Assembly: GCF_016653635.2 (NCBI RefSeq)
Contig: NZ_CP067420.1
Location: 5,296,001 to 5,360,000, forward strand
Length of the DNA: 64,000 bases
Reading direction: 5' to 3'
Origin: Skermanella sp. TT6
GTDB taxonomy: Bacteria > Pseudomonadota > Alphaproteobacteria > Azospirillales > Azospirillaceae
Of this stretch, positions 52,978-60,913 are shown one piece after another (position 1 is the first letter of the stretch; each line of letters starts with the position of its first letter). The notes under the pieces are model-generated. The model searched no databases and was not told the origin of the DNA. It saw only the letters and a list, made by a program, of their open reading frames with translations. A program made the translations under genes and the position numbers.

Positions 52978-53826
52978 TCAGGCCGCTGCCAGGGCCGCGT
53001 CGGCCTGGACGGCGCGCCGCGCGGCCGCCTCCTGGCGGGCGGCCTCGCGGCGGCGGGCCAGTTCGTAGGCGAAGGCCCCCAGGATGGTCAGCCCGATCAT
53101 GATGACCGACAGCGCGTTGACCGCCGGCGTCAGGCCGGTGCGGACCTTGGACGCGATATAGACGGTCAGCGTGGTGTCCAGGCCGCGCACGAAGATGGTC
53201 GTGTTGTAGTTCTCGAAGCTCTGCAGGAAGGCGATGAAGGCGGCCGACAGGATCGCCGGCATCAGGTACGGCAGGGTGATTCGCCGGAATACCTGGAGAT
53301 GGCTTGCGCCCAGGTCGAGCGCCGCCTCCTCCAGCGTCAGGTCGAACCGCTGGAGCCGGGCCATGAACAGCAGCATCGCATAGGCCGCGATGAAGCTGGA
53401 CTGGGCGATCACGGTCAGGAAGATGCCGCCCTTGACGTCGAGCCAGCGGTCCCAGAACACCAGGGTCGAGATCCCGATGATCACGCCGGGCGTCAGCAGC
53501 GGCGAGACCATGACGGCGTAGAGCACCGTGCGCGCCCGGCTCCTCAGCCGGTACAGCAGCAGGGCCGCGGCCAGCCCGATCGGCACCGCCAGGGCGATCA
53601 CTCCCAAAGCTATCACGAAACTTGTCCACAGGGCTGTCCACATGGCCCCGTCGTTCCACAGAACCTTGAACCAGTCCAGCGTGAAACCCAGCCACGGCGC
53701 CACGGTCGGGAACCGGCTGGTGTTGAAAGTCGCGGCGGTCATGATGATCAGCGGCAGGAACAGATAGCCGAAGAACGCCACCAGATAGAGCGTGACGAGG
53801 GCGGAGCGGATGCGGTCGGCGGTCAT
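52978..53826 (-). CDS. ABC transporter permease, PotC/polyamine type, orphan
   Basis: A 282-residue permease with six helices. The EAA loop EEAALDLGASHLQVFRRITL and the N-terminal LYLVAFFGYLFLPLIIM and TAATFNTSRFPTVAPWLGFT segments are typical of the second permease of spermidine/putrescine or similar importers. The ATG at 53826 has AGGAG 8 bases upstream. Neither the ATPase, the other permease nor a binding protein is adjacent: upstream is a divergent gene, and downstream a convergent nucleoside hydrolase. It must work with components elsewhere or be a leftover. Confidence 0.8.
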   Translation of the reverse strand: MTADRIRSALVTLYLVAFFGYLFLPLIIMTAATFNTSRFPTVAPWLGFTLDWFKVLWNDGAMWTALWTSFVIALGVIALAVPIGLAAALLLYRLRSRARTVLYAVMVSPLLTPGVIIGISTLVFWDRWLDVKGGIFLTVIAQSSFIAAYAMLLFMARLQRFDLTLEEAALDLGASHLQVFRRITLPYLMPAILSAAFIAFLQSFENYNTTIFVRGLDTTLTVYIASKVRTGLTPAVNALSVIMIGLTILGAFAYELARRREAARQEAAARRAVQADAALAAA

Positions 53827-54043
53827 CAAACGGTCTCCTGCTGCGCTGTCCACATGTTTCCACGCCCCGGCTGCCGGCGGCGCCCGGACGTTAATACTTG
53901 GTTAACCAGAATATCCGCCGGACACTGCCCGGCTTTACCAGATGTCGCGGCCGCTGCCTATTATAATGCTTCCAGTACCTTGTTAAACCTTGCATAATCC
54001 GGCCCCGCGATGGCCTACCGGTCGACCCCAGGCGGAGTACAGA
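53827..54043. promoter_or_regulatory. divergent region between the PotC-like gene and srfB
   Basis: 217 bp, AT-richer than the surroundings. On the plus strand a TATAAT at 53962-53967 is a good -10 for the srfB operon, though no matching -35 at 17 bp is evident. A GGTTAACC palindrome and further TTAA-rich sequence lie around 53890-53915. No terminator or gene is seen. Confidence 0.4.
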
Positions 54044-57000
54044 ATGCCGTTGCCAGAACTCCCGCACTACCCGGATGTCGTCAGCCTCATCCCGAACAGC
54101 GGCGTTCAATTCCTGGATTTCGGTTTCAGCCTGATCGACGGCGACGGCAGGAAGAACCCGAAGGCGCCGACCGACTGGGGCTTCTACGATCCCCATCCCG
54201 ACACCCGGACCGGCGCGCAGGAACTGCCGATCCTGCTGCGCCGCGGAGCCGACGACATCACGCCGGGGCGCGAGGACTACGCGATCGACGTCAAGCGGCT
54301 TCTCCAGTTCGCCGGGCGCACCTGGCTGCCGATCCCGCTCTTCCGGGAGGAGCCCGGCCGCTCCTTCCACCACGGCCCGGTCAACTGGTCCAGGGCCTAC
54401 CTGGTGCAGCTGCCGGAGCGGGACAGGGCGGGCAACGAATACCGCCTGGTGGTGGCATTGGATACCGGCCTGATGGAGGAATATGACGACGGCGGCTATC
54501 TCGCCCCGTCGCCCGACGACGCCCGGAACGGCCGCCGCTTCTCGCTCCCGGGCAGGACCGACTTCTATAATTTCCTGCTGTGCCAGCCCTGGCTCAAGGG
54601 GTGGCTGAACGAGCTGTTCAAGACCATGGTCGAGCAGGAGGAGAGCCGCCGCGCCAACCGGCGGGAGGTCACCCTGTCGCAGGAGGAGCTGGTGGACCGG
54701 ATGAGCGGGCCGAACGAGCCGCTCGCCCGCTACATGGCCTTCGTCGACCTGCTGTACCAGCTGGACTTCCTGCCCAAGCTGCTGTTCAGCGACACGGTGA
54801 CCGCGGCCAAGCAGGTCTTCGTCGACGTGGACATGGTGCTCGACCTGGGCAATTCCCGCACCTGCGGCCTGCTGGTCGAGGCTGAGCCGGACAGCCGCGG
54901 CGCCGACATCAACCGCGCCTTCCGGCTGGAGCTGCGCGACCTGTCCCAGCCGGAGCAGGTCTATGCCGACCCGTTCGACAGCCGGTTCGAGTTCGCGATC
55001 GCCCGGTTCGGCCTGAACCACCATTCCCACCGCAGCGGCCGGGCCGACGCCTTCTCCTGGTCCACCATCGTCCGCGTCGGGCCGGAGGCGGTCCGCATGG
55101 CCGGCTCGCGCCGGGGCAGCGAGGGGCGCACCGGCATGTCGAGCCCCAAGCGATACCTGTGGGACGAGGAGCCCAGCCAGCAGTCCTGGCGCTTCAACGG
55201 CCAGACGCTGGACGACGAGATGGAGGGCTTCGCGGCCCAGGGCGTGTTCGCCGGCCTGGTCAACGACTCGGGCAAGCCGCTGCATCAGGTCGCTCCGGGG
55301 GAGGACGACCTGCCGACCCTGCTTGCCCGCTATTCCCGGTCCAACCTGGTCAGCTTCGCCCTGGCCGAGATCCTGCTCCAGGCGCTGGTCATGATCAACG
55401 CGCCGGCCCAGCGGCTGCGCCGGCGCAACGCCGACCTGCCGCGCCGCCTGCGCCGGCTGATCCTGACCATGCCGACCGCCCTGTCGCTGGCGGAGCGCGA
55501 ACTGCTCCGCGCCAGGGCGGAAGCCGCGCGCGACCTGCTCTACCTGTGCCTGGGCCGGGCCGAGCGGCAGTTCGGCGACGAGCCGGGCAAGCTGCACTGG
55601 ATCGAAGGCCCGCCGCCCGAGATCATCCTGAAGTGGGACGAGGCGAGCGCCACCCAGGTGGTCTATCTCTACAGCCAGATCGCCCTGGCCTTCTCCGGCG
55701 ATGCCCGCGCCTTCATCCGGGCGGTCCGGGGCGGCGGGTCCGGCCAGGGGGACGACGGGAGCAGCCTGCGGGTCGCCACGCTGGATATCGGCGGCGGCAC
55801 CACCGACCTGGTGATCACCGCGCTGCGGGCGGACGGCCAGGGCAGCAACGTCACGATCTTTCCCCGGCAGCTGTTCCGCGAGAGCTTTTCGCTGGCCGGC
55901 GACGACATCGTCCAGCTCCTGGCGCGCGAGGTCGTGGTGACCGCGCTCTCCCGCACCGTCGAGCAGTCGATCGGGCGCGAACGGGCGGAGGCGCTGACCC
56001 AGGAGCTGTTCGGCGGCAACCGCGGCGACATGTCGGCGGAGGAGCAGCTTCGCCGCCAGCAGTTCGCCATGCAGATCGCCGCCCCGGTCGCGGTGGCCCT
56101 GCTGGGCGAGTACGAGGGATACGACCCGATCGATCCGCCGCCGGTGGAGATCAGGAAGATCGGCGCCTTCTTCCGGCCCGACGCCCCGCCGCCGCCCGGA
56201 CTGGTCCAATCCCTGGAACGCACCGTCGCCGAGGCGGGGGCCGCCGACTTCCGCCTGATGGAGGTGCCGATCCCGGTCGACCTGGTCGACGTGGACCGGA
56301 TCGTCCGAAGCCTGACCGGCGACATGGTCCGCGCCCTGGCGGAGGTGGTCTGGCATTACCGGGCGGACGTGATGTTGCTGTCGGGCCGGCCGTCGCGGTT
56401 TCCCGCGATCAAGGACTCGATCCTGGAAACCGGCGCGCTCCCGGCCCACCGCGTGATCGCCATGCACGAGTTCCGGGTCGGCCAGTGGTACCCGTTCCGC
56501 AACCGGGAGGCCCGGATCTCCGACCCCAAGACGACCGCCGCCGTCGGCGGCATGATCTGCCTGCTGGCCGAGGGCCATCTGCACAACTTCAATTTCCGGA
56601 GCGACGACCTCTACGCCCGGTCGGTCGCCCGGTTCGTCGGCAAGGTCGAGGCCGGCAATTCCAACAACCGGCTCCAGGCCCAGGACGTCTATCTCTCGGA
56701 CCTGGATTTCGAGACGATCGAGGACCTGCCGGAAGCGAAGTTCGAGTTCCGCGGGCCGCTGCTGCTGGGCGTACGCCAGTTCCCCAACCAGTGGTGGCCG
56801 GCAAGCCTGCTCTACATGATCGATTTCGCCGACGAGGAGGCGCGGACCCGGGCGATGCGCCGGACGCCGCTGCGCGTGCAGCTCAAGCTGGAGAGCACGC
56901 GGCGCCCGCGCGGGCGGCCGAACGAGCCGCAGGAGAAGGTGGTCAACGACCGCCTCGCCATCGGCGAGGTCGAGGATTCCGAGGGCAGCGTGCTGAGCGG

Positions 57001-57088
57001 CCGGCAGCAGCCGCTCCGCATGCGGCTCCAGACGCTGCGCAACCGCGACGGATACTGGCTTGATACCGGCATCCTGATCGACGTCTGA
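54044..57088 (+). CDS. srfB: SrfB-family protein with actin/Hsp70-like ATPase motifs
   Basis: A 1014-residue protein matching the SrfB family, named from a Salmonella SsrB-regulated locus. It carries an actin-fold ATPase: phosphate-1 motif VLDLGNSRTCGLLV (about residue 265), phosphate-2 motif ATLDIGGGTTDLVI (about 580) and adenosine motif MLLSGRPSRFPA (about 777). The N-terminal 250 residues are specific to the family. No signal peptide or membrane helix is seen, so it is cytoplasmic. The ATG at 54044 has GGAG 8 bases upstream. It leads an operon with srfC 17 bp on. The virulence label is historical; its function is not established. Confidence 0.82.
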   Translation: MPLPELPHYPDVVSLIPNSGVQFLDFGFSLIDGDGRKNPKAPTDWGFYDPHPDTRTGAQELPILLRRGADDITPGREDYAIDVKRLLQFAGRTWLPIPLFREEPGRSFHHGPVNWSRAYLVQLPERDRAGNEYRLVVALDTGLMEEYDDGGYLAPSPDDARNGRRFSLPGRTDFYNFLLCQPWLKGWLNELFKTMVEQEESRRANRREVTLSQEELVDRMSGPNEPLARYMAFVDLLYQLDFLPKLLFSDTVTAAKQVFVDVDMVLDLGNSRTCGLLVEAEPDSRGADINRAFRLELRDLSQPEQVYADPFDSRFEFAIARFGLNHHSHRSGRADAFSWSTIVRVGPEAVRMAGSRRGSEGRTGMSSPKRYLWDEEPSQQSWRFNGQTLDDEMEGFAAQGVFAGLVNDSGKPLHQVAPGEDDLPTLLARYSRSNLVSFALAEILLQALVMINAPAQRLRRRNADLPRRLRRLILTMPTALSLAERELLRARAEAARDLLYLCLGRAERQFGDEPGKLHWIEGPPPEIILKWDEASATQVVYLYSQIALAFSGDARAFIRAVRGGGSGQGDDGSSLRVATLDIGGGTTDLVITALRADGQGSNVTIFPRQLFRESFSLAGDDIVQLLAREVVVTALSRTVEQSIGRERAEALTQELFGGNRGDMSAEEQLRRQQFAMQIAAPVAVALLGEYEGYDPIDPPPVEIRKIGAFFRPDAPPPPGLVQSLERTVAEAGAADFRLMEVPIPVDLVDVDRIVRSLTGDMVRALAEVVWHYRADVMLLSGRPSRFPAIKDSILETGALPAHRVIAMHEFRVGQWYPFRNREARISDPKTTAAVGGMICLLAEGHLHNFNFRSDDLYARSVARFVGKVEAGNSNNRLQAQDVYLSDLDFETIEDLPEAKFEFRGPLLLGVRQFPNQWWPASLLYMIDFADEEARTRAMRRTPLRVQLKLESTRRPRGRPNEPQEKVVNDRLAIGEVEDSEGSVLSGRQQPLRMRLQTLRNRDGYWLDTGILIDV

Positions 57089-57105
57089 GATCGGGGAGCG
57101 AAGAC

Positions 57106-59814
57106 ATGAACGACCAGCAGATCCGTCTGAAATCCGCCGCGGACCGCATCGCCGCCACCGCCCGCCGGACCAGGTCCTGGGTGTCCGAGGCGCGGGGCGC
57201 CTCCGTCTCGGTCGCCAACGAGGCCGACAGCCTGGTCACCGAGGCCCGCCGGGTCGAGAGCGTGGCGCGCAAGCTGTCGCGCGCGGCCGAGCGCCGCATG
57301 TGCGTCGGCGTCTACGGCGCCAGCCAGCAGGGCAAGTCCTACCTGGTCTCCGTCCTGGCGCGCCCGCCCGGCAAGGCCGGCCTGCTCGCCCGCCTCGGGG
57401 CGGACCGGCTGGACTTCATCACCGAGATCAACCCGTCCGGCGGCAAGGAATCGACCGGGCTGGTCACCCGCTTCACCGTGCATCCGCCCGAAGGCCCGGC
57501 GGACCCGGATTTCCCGGTCGATGTCCGGCTGCTGACCGAGACCGACATCGTCAAGATCCTGTCCAACGCCTTCCAGAGCGACTTCGACCAGAACAACCTG
57601 AAGATCGAGCGCCCGCGCGGCGAGGCGGTGCGCAAGCTCCTGGCCGCCTGCGAGGGCCTGAGGAAGGCCCAGCCGACCGCCCGCCACCTGGACGAGATCA
57701 CGCTGTTCGACATCGGCGAGTATTTCGGCAAGAATTTCAGCAACCGCTGGCAGGAGCTCCAGCCGCTCGGCTACTGGGAGCGGCTGGTCGAGCTGGCACC
57801 GTTCCTGGACATCGACGGCCGGGCCAAGCTGTTCAGCGTGCTGTGGGGCGGCATCGACGACCTGACCGCGCTCTTCCGGACGCTGGTGGCCGCGCTCGAC
57901 AGGCTGGGCCACGCGGCCGACGCCGTCACCCAGCTCGCCTCCCTCCAGCCCCGCAACACCAGCATCATCGACGTGGCGGCGTTGAAGCGGCTTGGCCAGC
58001 CGTCCGACGCCCGGGACCTGCTGCGCCTGCGCAGCCTGGCGGACGGCCGGCTGGGCGATCCGGTTGAACTGCCGCGTGCCGTGGTGACGACCCTGGTGGC
58101 CGAGCTGAGGATAACCATCGACGAGCAGCCCTGGCCGATGAACGCCCATACCGACCTGCTCGACTTCCCGGGCGCGCGGTCCCGCTACAAGCTGGCGGAG
58201 TTGCCCGAGCCGGGCGCCACCACGGGCGCGGACGAGCAGAGCCGCGAGGGGCTGGTGCTGGAGCTGCTGCTGCGCGGCAAGATCGCCTACCTGTTCCAGC
58301 GCTATTCGGAAGAGCGCGAACTGACGGCCCTGCTGCTGTGCATGGGCAACAAGCCGAACGAGGTCAAGGACCTGGGATTCCTGGTCCGGCACTGGATCGA
58401 GCTGACCCACGGCGCCACGCCGGAGCAGCGCGCCCGCGTGACCACGTCCCTGTTCCTCGTCCTGACCATGATCGACCTGGAGTTCCAGGCCAAGGCGGGC
58501 GAGGACATAGACCAGAAATGGCAGATCCGGCTGCATACCTCCCTGCTGGAGCCGTACAAGTACGACGGCTGGGTCGACAACTTCGACGGCAGGCCGTTCG
58601 ACAACACGCTGCTGCTGCGCAACCCCAACTTCGACCAGGAATGGCTGGTCGAGTACCGGGCGAAGCCCGGCTCGCACGAGCCGGAACGGCCGCTGGTCGA
58701 GGAGGCCCTGTCCCGCCGCAACGAGGCGCACCGCCGGAAGCTGGAGGAGAGCTTCTTCGCCTCCACCCAGGTGCAGCGCCATGTCCGCGACCCGAGGGCG
58801 GCCTGGGAGGCGATCCTGAAGCTGAACGACGGCGGCGTCACCCATATCGTGGACCGCCTGACCGGGGTGTCCGACCCGGCGCTGAAGGCGGCCCAGGTCG
58901 AGCAGCGCCTGCGCGAGAGCGTCCTCCAGCTCCAGAACTCCCTGAAGCGCTTCTATCACGGCGTGGACGAGGAGGCCCGGCGCGAGAAGGAGGAGGCGCT
59001 GAAAGCCCTGCGCAAGGCCCTGGTCGCCGCCTTCCAGCGCAAGCGGTTCCGCACCTTCCCGCGGTTCCTGTCCCACCTGATGGTCGGCGAGCGCGACCTG
59101 CGCGAGATCGCCCTCAACGTCGCCGTGATGAAGATCGAGGAGGCGGAGGAAGCGCCGCCCGACGACCTGGACATCTTCGGCAGCCCGGTGGCCGCCGCGG
59201 CCCCGGCCAGGACCGCGCGGGACGACCGGCCCGCCCTGTTCGCCCGCGAGCTCCACCGGCACTGGGTCGGCCGGCTGCGCCACCTGCCGCAGGAGGAACA
59301 GCTGCTCCAGCATTTCGGGCTGGAGGCGCAGGTGGTGGGCGATCTGGTGGACCAGCTTGTGATCGCGGCCGACCGCGTCGGGATGATCGACAAGGTGGCG
59401 ACGGCGATCCGCAGCGAGACCGCGCTCGCCGCCATGCGCTGGGACGAGATCGCCGACCGGCTGGTCACCATAGCGTCCAACGCCTTCAACGTCTTCGTCG
59501 CCGAGATGGGGTTCCACGACGTGCCATCCGCGCAGCGGCCGGGAGTCCCGGAAGGCTCCCCCACGCCCAACCACAGGGTGTTCGAGCCGCCGCCGCCCGT
59601 GACCGGCGCGCTCCCCGCGCTGGGCGACGAGCCGCTGCTGCTGGAACAGCGCTATTTCATCGACTGGGGCGTCGCCTTCCTCCAGGCCGGGCTGGCCAAC
59701 CTGAGCTATGGCGGCGGCCGGGAGCTGGACGAGGCGCAGAACCGGGCGCTCGGCGACATCCTGTCGAACCTTTCCGTAGACCGCCTGCTCGCAGGCCCTA
59801 TCCGGCCGGCATGA
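57106..59814 (+). CDS. srfC: SrfC-family large P-loop protein
   Basis: A 902-residue protein of the SrfC family. A predicted coiled, charged N-terminus precedes a P-loop CVGVYGASQQGKSYLV (Walker A GASQQGKS at residues 71-78). A DxxG-like element is in HTDLLDFPGARSRYKL (about residue 351), so it resembles a dynamin-type or other large GTPase. Long charged helices (EEARREKEEALKALRKALVA) fill the later part. No membrane helix is seen. It pairs with SrfB in many genomes; the nucleotide specificity and target are unknown. Confidence 0.8.
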   Translation: MNDQQIRLKSAADRIAATARRTRSWVSEARGASVSVANEADSLVTEARRVESVARKLSRAAERRMCVGVYGASQQGKSYLVSVLARPPGKAGLLARLGADRLDFITEINPSGGKESTGLVTRFTVHPPEGPADPDFPVDVRLLTETDIVKILSNAFQSDFDQNNLKIERPRGEAVRKLLAACEGLRKAQPTARHLDEITLFDIGEYFGKNFSNRWQELQPLGYWERLVELAPFLDIDGRAKLFSVLWGGIDDLTALFRTLVAALDRLGHAADAVTQLASLQPRNTSIIDVAALKRLGQPSDARDLLRLRSLADGRLGDPVELPRAVVTTLVAELRITIDEQPWPMNAHTDLLDFPGARSRYKLAELPEPGATTGADEQSREGLVLELLLRGKIAYLFQRYSEERELTALLLCMGNKPNEVKDLGFLVRHWIELTHGATPEQRARVTTSLFLVLTMIDLEFQAKAGEDIDQKWQIRLHTSLLEPYKYDGWVDNFDGRPFDNTLLLRNPNFDQEWLVEYRAKPGSHEPERPLVEEALSRRNEAHRRKLEESFFASTQVQRHVRDPRAAWEAILKLNDGGVTHIVDRLTGVSDPALKAAQVEQRLRESVLQLQNSLKRFYHGVDEEARREKEEALKALRKALVAAFQRKRFRTFPRFLSHLMVGERDLREIALNVAVMKIEEAEEAPPDDLDIFGSPVAAAAPARTARDDRPALFARELHRHWVGRLRHLPQEEQLLQHFGLEAQVVGDLVDQLVIAADRVGMIDKVATAIRSETALAAMRWDEIADRLVTIASNAFNVFVAEMGFHDVPSAQRPGVPEGSPTPNHRVFEPPPPVTGALPALGDEPLLLEQRYFIDWGVAFLQAGLANLSYGGGRELDEAQNRALGDILSNLSVDRLLAGPIRPA

Positions 59815-59836
59815 CGGCGCCCGAGGACCTTGGATA

Positions 59837-60913
59837 ATGGCCACAGAAGTCACCCAGCCGCCGGGCTCGGCCCCGGGCGCCGCCCTGATCTCCGTCAGTG
59901 GCCGGCAAGACCTCGACCCGGAGAGCCTCCGGCTCGCCATCGCCCAGCCCAACGGGCAGAAATTCCTCCAGCAGTACGGGGCCGGCGACGCCTGGGGCTC
60001 GACCCGGACCTGGCTGAAGCCGGCCGGGGCGGAGCTGGACGGCGCCCTGCTCCGCATACGGGTGGACGAGCGGCTGACCTGGAACCTCCAGGCCAACGTG
60101 ACCTACCTGCTGGCGCTCGCCGACGCCGGCGGCGAGGCTCCGGGGGAGGAGCGGCTCCGCTGGAAGGCTATCCGCCTGCCGTCCGAAGCGCCTCCGCGAT
60201 TGGCCGAGCCCGAACCGGAGCCGGCGATGGCCGCTCCCGAGCCCGAGCCGTTGCCTGACTCGAAACCGACGGCCCCGGAACTGAAGGCCCCGGAGCGGCA
60301 GCCAGAGCCCGCCCCCCAACGGTCCCGCTGGCTGGTCCCGGCGCTCGCGGCCGTGGTCGCTCTGATCGCGGCCGGCGGCGGCGCGTGGTGGTTCCTGAAC
60401 CGGGAGGAACCGGTGCCCCCGGTCGCGGAAAGTCCCGCCCCGCCGCCCGAGGCGCCTCCCGCTCCCGCCGCCCCGCTGACCACGGCGACGGCGACGGCGT
60501 TCCTGCGCACCAGCCCGGACCCGGCCGGCGCCCTGACGGAGGCGAAGCGCTACATGCAGGAAGGCTCCCGCGACGCGGTCCAGGGCGCCCTGCTGCTGTT
60601 CCGGCGCGCGGCCGATGGGGGCCAGCCCGAGGCGGCGACCGCGATCGGCGCCATGTACGATCCGGAGACCTTCTCCCCCGAACGCAGCGCCGTTCCGGCC
60701 CCGGATGCCGAGAAGGCCCAGCTCTGGTACGAGAAAGCCGCCGATGCCGACGACGCCGAGGGATTATACCGCCTCGGCCGCCTGTTCATCAGCGGGCGCG
60801 TCGAGGGACCGGGGATCTCCCCGGAAGCCGGCGTCAGGACCCTCCAGCGCGCCGCCCAGCTCGGCCACCCCGAGGCGAAGGCGGAACTGGAAAAACTCGG
60901 ACAGCCGCAATGA
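59837..60913 (+). CDS. single-pass membrane protein with Sel1-like repeats
   Basis: A 358-residue protein in three parts. The N-terminal 115 residues form a cytoplasmic domain without a recognised family. A Pro/Glu-rich linker leads to one transmembrane helix (WLVPALAAVVALIAAGGGAW, about 168-188). After a second Pro-rich linker, the C-terminal 130 residues contain Sel1/TPR-like repeats (GALLLFRRAADGGQPEAATA, AQLWYEKAADADDAEGLYRL, GVRTLQRAAQLGHPEAKAEL), which would face the periplasm. The gene lies 22 bp after srfC and its stop overlaps the vWA gene (ATGA). It may tether the SrfBC proteins to the envelope; this is inference. Confidence 0.75.
   Translation: MATEVTQPPGSAPGAALISVSGRQDLDPESLRLAIAQPNGQKFLQQYGAGDAWGSTRTWLKPAGAELDGALLRIRVDERLTWNLQANVTYLLALADAGGEAPGEERLRWKAIRLPSEAPPRLAEPEPEPAMAAPEPEPLPDSKPTAPELKAPERQPEPAPQRSRWLVPALAAVVALIAAGGGAWWFLNREEPVPPVAESPAPPPEAPPAPAAPLTTATATAFLRTSPDPAGALTEAKRYMQEGSRDAVQGALLLFRRAADGGQPEAATAIGAMYDPETFSPERSAVPAPDAEKAQLWYEKAADADDAEGLYRLGRLFISGRVEGPGISPEAGVRTLQRAAQLGHPEAKAELEKLGQPQ

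Noticed and set aside
53891..60096. Long open frames antisense to srfB and srfC (53891-56584 and 56812-60096)
   Set aside because: Both are mirror frames of real genes with compositional bias only. The plus strand carries nucleotide-binding motifs and well-placed start signals.
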